Below, in pieces: positions 10,635 to 21,700 of a stretch of DNA of 64,000 nt. Source of the DNA: Leuctra nigra (taxonomy: Eukaryota > Arthropoda > Insecta > Plecoptera > Leuctridae); NCBI GenBank assembly GCA_934045905.1, contig OW203763.1, positions 44,355,941-44,419,940 on the forward strand, read 5' to 3'. The notes under the pieces are model-generated. The model was not told the origin of the DNA. It worked only from the letters and a program-made list of their open reading frames with translations, and searched no databases. Position 1 is the first letter of the stretch, and every line of letters starts with the position of its first letter. A program made the translations under genes and the position numbers.

Positions 10635-11260
10635 ATGCCATAGAACTTGCCGCCGTCAAAACGCAATGCCTGTAGACTCCGAACTCCTATCAGCATTGAG
10701 TTTCTTCGCATGTGGAAGCAGTCAGTGGGCTGTTAGACTAACTCAGAACATTTCGCAGAAGTCGATGAGCAGCGTGCCGTTGTCACTCATCCACTTGAAC
10801 CTACCTTCATCAAATTTCCAGCCACGTACAGTCGACAGCGAGAGTATGAACTCTCACCAGAATGCACCGATACGCAGTTTTTCTGTTAGGCCGAGAAAGA
10901 CTTCATTGCGCGCTCAACTTGCAATGACGTCTTTCTCAGACTAAGAGACTAAGTGATGGTGGCTCCATCTGGTGAGAGTTCACACTCACTGTCCAGACTG
11001 TAGAAGAGAAAGCGTCAACAAATGCAGGATTCATCCAGTAGGTAAGCTATGCCAGATGCATGGCTGATCGTACACACAATCGACTGAAGGCTATGTGACT
11101 CGCATCTGTAGTTCAGTTTAGGAAATGCCTCTATATACCCAAATGGCGTGCAATTCAAACTTGAAGATCTTGGGACAGTAGTTCGCATGAAGTGACTTGA
11201 GGGTTGAATCATGGAGGATGGTGTCCATGCCTGGAAAAATGCAATATTGAGGAGATAAGT
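10635..11260 (+). pseudogene. HARBI1-like transposase fragment, interrupted by a MITE
   Basis: Similar to the N-terminal and central part of the HARBI1-type transposase on the opposite strand at 14586-15090. Readable blocks in order: MPVDSELLSALSFFACGSSQ, WAVRLTQNISQKSMSSV, FIKFP in another frame (near 10803-10818), then after a 144-bp insertion EEKASTNAGF (near 11001), YTQMACNSNLKILG (near 11132-11170) and GVHAWKNA (near 11220). Several frame changes and stops are present, so it cannot encode a transposase. The catalytic first Asp region (VDGTH in the relative) is not preserved in a readable form. It lies immediately downstream of the minisatellite that resembles one of its own segments. Confidence 0.75.
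10843..10986. mobile_element. 144-bp MITE inserted in the transposase pseudogene
   Basis: Inverted ends AGTATGAACTCTCACCAGA (10843-10861) and its complement TCTGGTGAGAGTTCACACT (10968-10986). The insertion separates two blocks of transposase similarity, so it arrived after the copy was already in place. No clear target duplication. Confidence 0.7.
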
Positions 11261-11404
11261 GAATGATATTAACTCTGAAAGTAGGTCTATAGGTGATACT
11301 CTATACACAGTGAGTAGGTATCATACTTCCCAATTCCTATACCGGTTTTCCATGTACCAGCATAGGGATTTGGCCGGCTTTTTTTGAATGTGACCCTACT
11401 ATGT

Positions 11405-11622
11405 GTAGGTATACTTGGCAAAACTAAAATAATTGATCATTCAATAAATCTGATTGACTGAAAAATGTTAGATCACACCATCAGAAGTCAGTCCTTGTCT
11501 CACTCTAGTAGGTGACCTCACATTTCAATGATAATACCAAGCTTTAATGGGTATGGAAAATTACCAGCGGTCATTCAAATTTGTTTACCGTTCAATTTTT
11601 GTTGTGCTGAGTGTAGGTACCT
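11405..11622. mobile_element. MITE, copy of the TACTTGGCAAAAC family
   Basis: Foldback with ends GTAGGTATACTTGGCAAAAC and complement GTTGTGCTGAGTGTAGGTAC. The inner block TAGTAGGTGACCTCACATTT and AATGATAATACCAAGCTTT is matched on the opposite strand in the copy at 20076-20306. Confidence 0.65.
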
Positions 11623-11831
11623 AGTTCTACTATGTTTTGTTCAGTTAGCTTATGGCCTGAGGAATTCAGTGAATGCTGGGAGACAGTGATAAAATTTAAT
11701 AAATAGATTGGTTGTAAAATGTTTAAAAATACTCATTAGGTATACTTGAAATGTACTCCAAACTAATGAATTGAGAAAATTGTAATTGTAAATGTAAATA
11801 TAATTATTAATTGGTAAACATGAACGTACCT

Positions 11832-14800
11832 CTAAAACCAATCCCGGATGAGGTTTGCCCGGGCCACACGGCCTGCTGCAACAACGTGTGCTGCAGCAAG
11901 TGGTGCAGGGGCTGGGCCAGGGGCAGCATCATTATTCGGTGGGGCCGGGTGGTCAGCTTCATCATTCAACTCGATCCTACGCTCTATGCAGATGTTGTGC
12001 AAGACGCTGCAGGCTACAATGATCCGGCAGGTTCTGCTAGGGCTGTACTGCAGATCTCCGCCAGAACGATCGAGGCAGCGGAACCGCGACTTCAACAAAC
12101 CAAAACATCGCTCGACGGTGTTCCGTGTCTTTGTTTGGCTTGCGTTGTAGTTCCTTTCTGCATCATTAGCAGGTTGTAGAATCGGTGTCATCATCCATGG
12201 TTCAAGAGCGTAAGCACTATCCCCTAGGGAAGAATAGAAACTTATTACTCCCCAAACAATTATTACATGTAAACATAATTAAAATAAAAATTGAGAATTT
12301 TAACATATAAAAATACAAACATGTAGGTAGCCAACTTTAAGAAAAAATAGTTAGTGTCATGAGTTTGCTACGCTATTCAGTGGCTAATAGGGTTGGGTGA
12401 ACCTCATATTTTTTAACCGAACCGAACCTCAAACCGATCTTTAAATATTTGACTGTTCAACCTCAGCACCAAACCGAACCTCTGGCCTTTTTTACCTGTA
12501 GTGTTTTTATCACTTATTACTTAGTCATGATACAGACAAATAACATCAAACATTGTTTGTTTGGCATATTTTGCACGAGGGGATTTTAAAGTTTAGTTTT
12601 TTATAGTAAAAATAGTATATTTATTATACATAATAGTTCCATTTAAACATAGTTCTGTCCTTTGTAATACCTACAATACTTTTGCTATCAATTAACTTAT
12701 TTCACATCATTTTAGTGCATTTTATTTATGATAAAATTAATTCACATCGTTCAATAAAAATAAAATTAAGAAAAGTAAAATAAAAATAAAATTAATAATT
12801 TTGTAACATTTAGCAAAGTACCTACCTAGGTACTACCTACGCAAATTATTTGGCTTCTCTGTCACACAGCCTTCAAACACTACACTGGAATGAAATGTTG
12901 ACTGGAATCAAATTGGCGCTGCTAGAAAGGTTTGATTAGGATATTTCACTTTAATGTTCGGTTCACGGACATCTAAAGCCGGTTCAGTTCGGGTTTCGAA
13001 CCGGTTCACCCAACCCTACTACAAAGTAAATGAGGAGTGAAACAATATAGTAGTTCATTTGCAAACTCAGATCTACACACTTTCTATGAATAATTGTTTG
13101 ACTAACAAAAGTTGCAAATTTGGTCAGAACATTTTACATCTGATACAGTGCTATTGTACATACACACAGTATGTTTGTGCATGTTAAACTAAAATGGATA
13201 GTAGGTAGGTACCTACTACATACAATTACGCATGACTGGTGGAGACAGGTAAATAACAATTGTCAAAATTGACACCAAGATTCGATAACACTTTTAGTGT
13301 CTGTCTTTTTCACACTACATGGGTGCCTACAACACAGAAGGTAGTATGTACGCTACCTACAACTATCTGAGCACATAATAGCGTAATGCACTCTTTATTA
13401 TTGTTAGGTACTTAGCAGCAGAAAGAAAGACATGACACTAAAGAAATAGAATCTCTCTAAACTAGATTTTAGGTTATAAAATTAACTCCATTCAATAACA
13501 TTCAACTGAAATAAGTCCTCACACCCCTTAAATCACACAATGTGCATAATGTTACATAGTGAAACCCTTGAGTATAGAACCCCTATACTCAAGGGTGAAA
13601 CGTCTAAATTGATTTAAATTTTAAATTTTACTCTTGACGTTCTTTGTGAAGGTAACATGACATTATCAGCTGTTCTCGTTGAATGACAGGACACAAGGAA
13701 CTAGTAGTTCATAAACAGAACACACGCAGTGCTCAAGTTTGAACTAAGCCGTAAGCGGGACGTTTAAAAATAATATTAGGTAGGTAGCATATTAATAAGT
13801 AACTAGCTACAACCTAATGAAGAAATATTTCAAACTTTTGCCACTCACTTGACACTCTAGGTATCTCTAACTCAGTACTGTGTAGAATGTTTATTAAGAT
13901 TAAAACAATTTCTCATGTCTACTGGGTAGGTAACTATTTGCTCAATTGCTAGCGATTACAAAAGACGTCGAATACGGCTGTTCCTACCGGGTTACATAAA
14001 TATCCCTGACAAAGATTTTGAAATCTCAGGGCACTTTCATCTTCATTCCCACTTAGTGGGCACCTATAAGTAGACCGTAGACACCTACTAATTAGTCCGT
14101 AGCTATTGAATGTCTGTTTTAGGTAGGTACCTACCGAGGTACTACTGCAACTTTGAAATGGTAAGTTGATAAATAACAATATCTTGCGCCAAATGAATCA
14201 AGATAGGTAGGTATATGTGAAACCATTCGAATAATGGTAGAATAATGGTAGGTAGAATAATTCGTTTAGGTCTAGGTACGAAAGTAACGGAAACTGCTCT
14301 AGTTAAAAAATCCTCTAGAGGGTAATTAGGTTCTACTTTACATACCTACTAGGTACCTCTACCTATAGATTCTAAAGAGTGTGTTTGTGTAGATACCTGA
14401 TCCATGCAATCCATGAGTGTACGTACCTACCTAGTACCTACTAACTAATCCAAACATAACCTGTCTTAGGTAGGTACTACCTACCTAGGAATAGGATGTC
14501 ATGCGTACAATCTTGTGCTCAGCTAGTGTAGTGGGTCAGTACCTAATGGTACCTACTAGGAGGATACAATTGTGTAGGTACTTACCAAGAAGCCAACCAC
14601 CTCGTCCACCATCCTGCATGAGGTCATCCCTCAGGTCACTTTCATGCCAGATGTGAGCATCGTGAGTGCCCCCACCCCATCTGGCCACAACGTCCAAGAT
14701 CTTCAAGTTCGAGGCACACACCATTTGAGCATTGACTGAATACAACCCTTTCCTATTTACGAAGAGATGCGGGTTCACACGAGGGGCCTTCAGTCGAATG

Positions 14801-15152
14801 TGTGTTCCATCAACACAGCCTAATACATTGGGCATTCCAGCTAGGCGAAAGAATCCTGCCTTCGTTGCCGCTTTCTCCTGTGGCGTCTCGGGGAATTTGA
14901 TAAATTGAGGAGCAAGGCGGACGAGTGCTTTGGACACACGACGAACAATTCTACTCATTGACGACTGAGAAATGTTCAGAGTTCGGCCACATGACCACTG
15001 GAAACTTCCACTGGCGAAGAAAGTCAATGCGGCAAGAAGCTGTGTGTCCACAGGCAAAGCGAAATGCCATTCACGTAACCACTTTCTCAAAATTCAATTC
15101 ATTTGATGAAGCGTACCTCGTGATAGTGAGGAGCAAGTGTTCTCAAAAACAT
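11832..15152 (-). CDS. HARBI1-like PIF/Harbinger transposase (DDE_Tnp_4 nuclease), split by a 2.4-kb intron
   Basis: Main exon 14586-15090 reads WLREWHFALPVDTQLLAALT, RTLNISQSSMSR (helix-turn-helix-like), then GCVDGTHIRLKAP with the first catalytic Asp. It ends at a good donor (GTAAGTACC, phase 1). The last exon 11832-12223 begins after CCCTAG and gives GDSAYALEPWMMTP (second Asp) and RNTVERCFGLLKSRFRCLD (catalytic Glu), then LHNICIERRI and a C-terminal ANLIRDWF. All DDE positions are therefore present and the splice restores frame. A short upstream piece, MFLRTLAPHYHE (15152-15117), belongs to the same domain but is separated from the main exon by a stop (near 15100) and only about 35 bp, so the N-terminus is broken or misread. 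The family cuts and pastes Harbinger elements with a Myb-like partner. Confidence 0.8.
12388..13018. mobile_element. 631-bp element with 16-bp perfect inverted ends, inside the transposase intron
   Basis: Begins TAGGGTTGGGTGAACC and ends GGTTCACCCAACCCTA. The sub-terminal sequence is rich in AACCGAACC/GGTTCGGTT words, so the ends can fold further. The TA at each end may be the target duplication. No coding sequence inside; it is AT-rich in the middle. It enlarges the intron of the minus-strand transposase gene. Confidence 0.75.
13190..14580. repeat. Intron stretch rich in TAGGTACCTA palindromes
   Basis: Words such as GGTAGGTACCTACC, TAGTACCTACTA and CTACCTACCTAGG recur dozens of times here (for example near 13202, 14121, 14346, 14423, 14470 and 14540). 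They also occur at 16825 and 17121. No gene is seen; this is most of the remaining intron of the minus-strand transposase. Confidence 0.6.
13564..13596. other. Perfect 14-bp hairpin
   Basis: ACCCTTGAGTATAG, loop AACCC, CTATACTCAAGGGT, in the transposase intron. It could be a tiny foldback remnant or an RNA hairpin; no function is implied. Confidence 0.6.
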
Positions 15153-15506
15153 ACAATTAACCGTACCAGCCTACATTAATTTCAAATTGAAAGTTGCATT
15201 CATGCGTTTGAACATCAAACTGAAATAAATATCTTCAGACTAAAACTTAATAGAAAAAATCTCTATTTCATTTGAGGGCACAACTATTTCAAACCTATTT
15301 CACTATTTTCTATTTCAGGGCACAACTGCATCAGAAAATGGAATGGAGACTATCCAAGCATAAATAAATATATAATACACAATTACTTTGTATATTTATT
15401 CAATAAATATTTCCATCAACAATGTTGTCACTATTCTTGAGAGACTTTTGTGCGAATCACTGCGCCAAATATTCTATACCCATTTGGTATTATCAAAGGT
15501 ATGTAT
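15153..15506. other. Spacer between transposase 5' end and the small ORF
   Basis: AT-rich. Repeated words (TTGAGGGCACAACT at 15272 and TTCAGGGCACAACT at 15315) hint at a short duplication. No coding signal. Confidence 0.4.
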
Positions 15507-15806
15507 TCAATTAATCCAGTTTGGTATCATATATAGGATTGCCTGTTCCCCTTTAAAGTCAACAAACCAACGTTTTCCTTCTTCGTTCTCAATTCCGAAT
15601 AAATATTCCGTGGATACAAGGAAATCCAAGGTAGATTCTATTTCAATCGCTTGCACATTAACACACTGATCACAAATTTCCACCAATGTCACACCACCAT
15701 GTGGTGAAATCATGCTCATTAATGAAACCAAAAAAAGCATAGTCTTGTCCTTATTATCTAAACTCTCCAATTGCATAATATCTTCTTCGTTCATTCTTTC
15801 TTCCAA
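15507..15806 (-). CDS. Hypothetical 99-residue acidic protein
   Basis: An ATG-started frame of 99 codons between two transposase genes, in the same direction as the minus-strand one and divergent from the plus-strand one. It begins MEERMNEEDIMQLESLDNKD and includes hydrophobic/helical LFLVSLMSMIS, two close cysteines (ICDQCVNVQ) and a C-terminal YLFGIENEEGKRWFVDFKG. No signal peptide or recognised domain. Its composition looks like real protein rather than a chance frame. It may be a second ORF of a Harbinger element, in which case head-to-head arrangement with the gene at 16212 would be the natural pairing, or an isolated exon. Function unknown. Confidence 0.35.
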   Translation of the reverse strand: MEERMNEEDIMQLESLDNKDKTMLFLVSLMSMISPHGGVTLVEICDQCVNVQAIEIESTLDFLVSTEYLFGIENEEGKRWFVDFKGEQAILYMIPNWIN

Positions 15807-15966
15807 CCCAAAGCACCAAGTTTGAAACGTTAAAACTACACCGAATGCCGATTTTTAATTATTCAGCTGTTTTCATACAAACGTTTCACATTATCACTGT
15901 GCAGTGATACTTCACGGCCCTCTCGCGTCAAGAACATTCGATCTTCACTAATGGCCAGTACACACG

Positions 15967-16007
15967 ACACATCCAACTCGCACATTCCCGCCGCGAATTG
16001 GATGTGT
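15967..16007. other. Inverted repeat upstream of the plus-strand transposase
   Basis: ACACATCCAA and TTGGATGTGT flank CTCGCACATTCCCGCCGCGAA. The preceding TAATGGCCAGTACACACG resembles a Harbinger end next to a TAA target site, but no matching right end was found downstream. Confidence 0.35.
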
Positions 16008-16211
16008 GGCTTCAATGTTCAGTCCACACGGTGGACATTCTTGACACATTCAATGCTAGATCCACCGCCCTCTTCGCTTTGATTTAACATGAACATGTTT
16101 GGTTAGAGGGCGCTTTTTGGCGCCATTATTCAAGCTGACATCTCAAATGTAATATTATTCTTGTGCTTACTTTTTCTTCCTGGTTATTGTCATTGTATTT
16201 AATATCTGAAC

Positions 16212-18323
16212 ATGTATTCAGAATCAGACGATGAAGAATTTTTAGCTGCGGCTGTTGTTTTATTAGAAAATCAAAAGAAGAAAAAAAAGAAAAAAAGAAA
16301 TAGGTCTGTGTGGGTGAAGCCATGGATTTTAAAATTCCAAAATAAAAGTGTATTCGAAACCATCTATGCCGAGTTGGCAATATCAGATCCTATGATGTAT
16401 AGGAGGTGTATGCGTATGAGCACACAGGCTTTTGGTGAATTATTAGAGTTAGTGAGACCTCAGATTGAGCGTGAGAACACAAACATGAGACAGAGCATCC
16501 CAGCGGCGAAGCGGCTTGCGGTCACGCTGCGGTATCTTGCCACAGGTAGGTGTACTTTTTTTTATAAGTACTTGCATACTATATAATATAGGTATTATTT
16601 TAAAACTGAGAACACCAAAAAGAGAAGTGAATTTATTCAGCGATTTGCTGTTAATATTCATTTTTTACCTGCTCTATAGCTCTCTCTGCCCCACTTTATT
16701 ATCAAGCATCATTCAGAACTGATCAGTAACAAGACAGTCTCAATTCATTGTCATAATAATAGTATCTCATGATAAACGACATCATAGTTTTATAAAGTTA
16801 GGGCAAAATGATCGATAAATGATATAGGTACGTACCTACCTACATAATTGATGCTCATCTACACCTACATTATTTTGTTGAATCGAACCTGATAAATCAC
16901 CAACTCATCCATAATCCTCACAAATAGTATACTCCATGTATTTTATTTTAAAGTACTGATGAAAGTATAAGTTCAATGCATTCTAGAAATCAAGTAGGTA
17001 AATTATCCTAGAACCTGGGCCACTTTTTCGATGCTCTTTTAAAGCCACTAGAAGTAAAAGGGTCGTTCAAGGACTATGATTGGTTGTTGCCATGTCAATT
17101 TATAGCCTTCATCAACTATAGGTACCTACCTATCTAAAATATAGAAGAGCATTGAAGAACTGGGCCTAATACTAGTACTGATTCTGCATTTCAAACTTTC
17201 ACTAAACAATGTAGGTAGGTAAGTGTATATTTCAGTAATATGCAAACTTTATCTGAAATCACAGTGATACAGAATACATTATATGCCTAACATATTTACA
17301 GGTGAAACTTTTCTCTCGTTGAGTGTGACATTTGCACTTGGTCACAGTACTGTGTGCGAGTTTGTACCGGAGGTGTGTAACGCAATATACGATGCTCTTC
17401 GTGACCAGGTAGTCCAGCAACAGAAGACGAGTGGCTTGTACGTAGAAGATTACTATCATCTGTGTATAGATAACTATGAATAGCATTAAGTATGTATTAA
17501 GACATTTCATTCATAATTATAGGCCGTGGCACAGCACAACTTTGACCGCTGGGACTACCCCAATTGCATTGGGGCTTTGGATGGCAAACATGTCTTGATT
17601 GATCCACCCCCTGGAAGTGGCACTCATTTTTATAACTACAAAGGGCGTTTTTCAATCGTGCTCATGGCTCTCGTTGATGGAGACATAAGGGCCATCTATG
17701 TAGACGTAGGAAGAAACGGGCAGATGAGCGACGGTGGTGTGTGGGGGAAATGCAGCCTAAAGAAGAAGATCGACGAAAATACTATCAACATTCCACCACC
17801 CGCTCCAATCCCACATGCACCGAACATCATCGTGCCCTACCACATTGTGGGTGACGATGCGTTTGCATTGTGCCCGACGCTCATGAAGCCATACTCGGCC
17901 AATGACTTGCGTGGCAACTTGCAGAGAAGAATATTCAACTACAGGTAGTACTATCTACAAATAAAATTATTTTTATTGGTAATCTAGGTACTAATGTTTT
18001 TAAACAAAGTGATCCTCGTATTTTGGTAATTTTGCCAATATTCACTGGAAAATCTCTGAACATAAACTGTAATATTTCCATTCGTGATTCCACGGGTGAA
18101 ATTACTTATTTTAATGTACATTTTTAATTTACTGATGACTACCCTTACATTATGCAATAATTAAATACATTCTGAAGCTGTTTTTCAATAAGTTACTTGT
18201 AACATTTTTTATTTTCTACAGGTTGTCAAGGTGTCGCAACAGGTCAGAAAACTTTTTTGGCATTCTGGCCAATCGCTTTCAGGTGTATCGCACACCTATT
18301 CGCCTACTACCTGATAAAGCGGA
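16212..18323 (+). CDS. HARBI1/ALP1-like Harbinger transposase, 4 exons seen, C-terminus missing
   Basis: Exons 16212-16545, 17302-17408, 17523-17944 and 18222-18323; phases 1, 0 and 2 agree. Exon 1 starts MYSESDDEEFLAAAVVLLEN, has a Lys-rich run, and ends TLRYLATG. Exon 2 gives ETFLSLSVTFALGHSTV, the helix-turn-helix-like block. Exon 3 gives RWDYPNCIGALDGKHV (first catalytic Asp) and HIVGDDAFALCPTLMKPYS (second Asp). Exon 4 gives RLSRCRNRSENFFGILANRF with the catalytic Glu, then a donor GTAAGT (phase 2). About a dozen residues normally found between exons 2 and 3 are missing, and no last exon (LHN-type) is recognised before 20 kb. It belongs to a different subfamily from the minus-strand copy. 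It is either partial or its last exon is unrecognisable. Confidence 0.75.
17008..17168. mobile_element. MITE in intron 1 of the plus-strand transposase
   Basis: Inverted ends AGAACCTGGGCCACTTTTTC and complement AAGAACTGGGCCTAAT, followed inward by GATGCTCTTTTA and TAGAAGAGCATTG. About 160 bp. Confidence 0.65.
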
Positions 18324-18394
18324 GTAAGTTGTGTTTGCAACAGTTAGTTTGCACAATTGGCTACGAACGCAAGCCATAAACAGACCCATGTACA

Positions 18395-18606
18395 TACACT
18401 CGACAATTCATAAAACGGTATTTGAACGAAACAAATTGGCTGCTGGTCAGGTTCATTGACAATCAATCCTTGTTAATGTCAATGAAATCAGAGCTCACCT
18501 ACAATAGGTAGATGACGAGTAAGTATAGACGTCATCAGATGATACCATCATATTTTTTCAGACAACCCATTTCTTTCAAATACCGTTTTACGAATTGTCG
18601 AGTGTA
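18395..18606. mobile_element. MITE with about 32-bp inverted ends
   Basis: Ends TACACTCGACAATTCATAAA and its complement TTTACGAATTGTCGAGTGTA, each extended by ACGGTATTTGAA. Inner GTTAATGTCAATGAAATCAG resembles the 9221 copy (opposite strand) and, more distantly, the 11405 and 20076 copies. Confidence 0.75.
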
Positions 18607-20075
18607 CCATACACAATTTGAAGAAATACATGACAAGCCGCCTTTTCGCCAACTTGTCCCTGACATATTACATTGTTCTTTCAAATTCAAAACATCCCTG
18701 TTACATAACTTTAAAAGTTACAAGTTTTTATAAATTAATTTTGGTAGAAATATGAAAAAATCGAACAGTGAAGACAAAATGATGAAAAATAGTTTGTCGT
18801 CCCTTTGTGGTATTAGAAAAACATACCTACAAGCTGTGTTTACGTCCGGCTAGTGACGCACAATAGCGGTGTCGGATGTAGCCGGTCACAGCGATCATAT
18901 CATGACAACTTGGCTGTTATCTGAGATTTCAAATCAATTGTTACTCATATAGACAGGGAAACCCACCAAACCTGCGGAATGCGAGGTCCTGGGGTGTATG
19001 ATGGATGGTGGTAGACCACACAGGTTTTTCTCTTGCTTTGCTATACCTACTTATAATTATTAGCATCAATACCTAACGAAATTATTATATTGGAATTATA
19101 TAGCAACGTAATTTCTTTTTAAATTTTGGCAAAACACTAATTTGTCAAGTTGCTTTAGAATAATCAAGGAAAACTTATTCGTGAATTAATTCGTATTGGT
19201 GAACAACAACAAAAATCAGTGGAAAGAAATGGCAAAAAAATATAATATAAAAATTATGAAATAGGTAAAAAGGAAAATCAAAAGGAATACCCTTCCTTTT
19301 TTTCTCAACATGTGCATAATGTAACCATTCCTATTGGGGGTTTCTAAATTAAATATACCAACAAACAATGGTAAATATCTTTGACAAAAATACAGTCAAT
19401 CGTATTTTTTGGTATAATAATGACCTGGATGTTGCAGTATCGAATTTCCCAGCACGCAGGTGCTGTCAAAAACGACAAAACACTAAACAAATTGTAATTA
19501 TTACATGTCTCGTGAAACTTTATTCTAGTAAATTTGTATTTATGAACACATATAATAATGACAAAAACACTTTCACCTGTAAAATCTAAAATTTTCATTC
19601 ATAACAATCAAATTCAGATATCATGGGAAATTTTGGCGGGAAAAACGGCCGTTAACAAGAATCAGAACTGTGATGTCATTTCCAAGTTTCAATGTGTAAC
19701 CATGGTGTAAATTTATTCCAGCAGATTTGTAAAATTCATAACGAAACATAATGACAAACAATGACATCACGTGAAAATTGTGTCCATAGCAATATAGCAA
19801 GAAATTATTCTATTGAAAATGTGACTGCTTTAAAATTAGAAGAATTCTATTGTATCATTTTCTAAATCGATTCCTTGAAAACAATTCATCACAGAACAAA
19901 AATAATGCCATTTCTGAGTTCAGCAGTTATCTCAACTTACATAATTTAATCTTAATTATGCAGTAGACATTCAAAGTTTTCTCTCAATAAATGCACATCA
20001 GAGGTAGGTAGAAGGCTAGAATTTCATTTCTTGACTTTGCGTTGCACACTTTTTCAAAGTTTTCTCGTACAATTA
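18607..20075. other. Intergenic, no gene recognised
   Basis: Searched for a C-terminal transposase exon without success. 19500-19780 contains two loosely similar blocks (GTGAAACTTTATTCTAGTAA and GTGTAAATTTATTCCAGCAG). Otherwise AT-rich unique-looking sequence. Confidence 0.35.
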
Positions 20076-20306
20076 GTATTATGCACACTCGGCAAAACAA
20101 AAATTGATCGTTGACCAAATTTGAATGACTTCTGGTGATGTCCCATAACCGATCAAAGCTTGTTATTATCATTGAAATGTGAGGTCACCTACTAGAGTGA
20201 GACAATGAGATCGCTTAGACTGACTTCTGATGGTGTGATCTTACATTTTATCAGCCTATCAGATTTATTGAATGTTCAATTTTTGTTTGGCCAAGTGTAC
20301 CTATAC
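20076..20306. mobile_element. MITE, second copy of the TACTTGGCAAAAC family
   Basis: Left end CACACTCGGCAAAACAAAAA and right end complement TTTTTGTTTGGCCAAGTGTA. The inner TGAAATGTGAGGTCACCTAC block is the reverse complement of that in the 11405 copy. Confidence 0.7.
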
Positions 20307-21309
20307 ATACTATTTCAAGAATGATTGCTGGTTTGAGCTGGTCTGAGAATTTGACTGGCGGCCTTCTACCTCTGAGGTAGGTCAGATCTGTATCTAATCT
20401 AGATAGGTATACATATTATACCTAATGCATTTTAGAAAGACCGATTTTCTAATAATCATTCATTATAATGAAAAATAGTCATATTATTGTTTGACAATAA
20501 GTCAAATGGCAATTGATAGAGCTTGATTGCAATTTTAAAAGTGTTTAACTTAAAATCGAGAAAATGGACTTTCGGCATAGTACCTCTGAGGTACAGATAT
20601 CCCATTAATAAAATAATCCAGCAAAATGCAATTGAAAACCGGGACGCAGTTAACTAACGGGTGGCTGGGGTGGCAAAATGCAAGGGGCCCTGGGGCACAA
20701 ATTTTAAGTGCGAACATTTCCTATAATTTCTCTACATTCCTGTAGAAAAATATTCCTTCTGTTTCTGATCAATTTTCAAAAATTTCTCTGCGCAGAAATT
20801 TTCTGGACTTCTCAACTCAACACACACACAAAATTGCCAGTTAGAATTCTCTCATTATTGACCATGGCTAATTTCTTATCGTCAAACAACATTTGCAGGA
20901 AGTTGCGGAACTCGTTTTAGTCGCCGGAGACAGTGTGTCTGCCCCCCAACTTCCTTTGCCGTTCATTGCCGGTATAAACACAAGAGACCTGACATCAAAC
21001 AGGGGAAGAAATTCCATTATCTAATTCCTCCAAGCTATCATTTCCATACTTTCATTACTTAGGGTAAAAGATGCTACTCAAGTATGATTTTCAATTGGCT
21101 AATTATATTAATATTAAACATATGGAAATTGGGTAAATCTGTAACAAAGAGTAACACGAGGTATGGTTATGTTATTTTTTTAGCTTTCGAAAATATTATG
21201 TTATATCGGGTGGCGCCAAAACAAAATTCGTCTGATTGAGAGGTCACTATATCGAAACTATTATAGATATGATTCTGAAATGTGTACACGGAACGAACAA
21301 ACGTACAAT
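20307..21309. other. Intergenic, no gene recognised
   Basis: Includes TACCTCTGAGGTA palindromes near 20370 and 20581 and ordinary AT-rich DNA. Confidence 0.4.
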
Positions 21310-21700
21310 GGAACGAAAATTATGGAATCTTGAAGTTGAGCGTAAAATCAGAATAATATGTAGATTAATTTCTAAACTTTTATTACACACGTTATAAAAG
21401 TGATTGGTTTCCCACTATTCTGTTTTAAGCTCAACTTCAAGATTCAATAACTTTCGTTCCATACATTGATATTGATTGAAATTTTTCACAATCGATTTAA
21501 ATCTATTTTGAATATAATTTGAGATTTTCAGCTTGATATTGCACGTAGTTTTGAAGAAACAGCGTCCCGGCCATTGGAAGTTTTCTGGACGCGCGCTATT
21601 TGAGCTCAGTATAATCAATTTTTTGACAACCAAATTTGAACAGCTGTAACTTTTTTCCTACAATAGTAATGTTTTTGAAACTTGCACATATTACATTTTG
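21310..21700. repeat. Dispersed repeat, copy 1 of 2 (second at 49810)
   Basis: Starts with an imperfect inverted pair (GGAACGAAAATTATGGAATC, complement near 21435-21462) and continues with AATTTGAGATTTTCAGCTTG, AACAGCGTCCCGGC and TTTCTGGACGCGC, then TAATGTTTTTGAAACTT. The same blocks occur in the same order at 49810-50230. No coding capacity. Confidence 0.75.

Noticed and set aside
14925..15179. 84-codon plus-strand ORF
   Set aside because: Antisense shadow of the minus-strand transposase exon.
15953..15990. Left end of a full-length Harbinger element (TAA then TGGCCAGTACACACG)
   Set aside because: No inverted match was found at the other side of the 16212-18323 gene, so element borders cannot be claimed.
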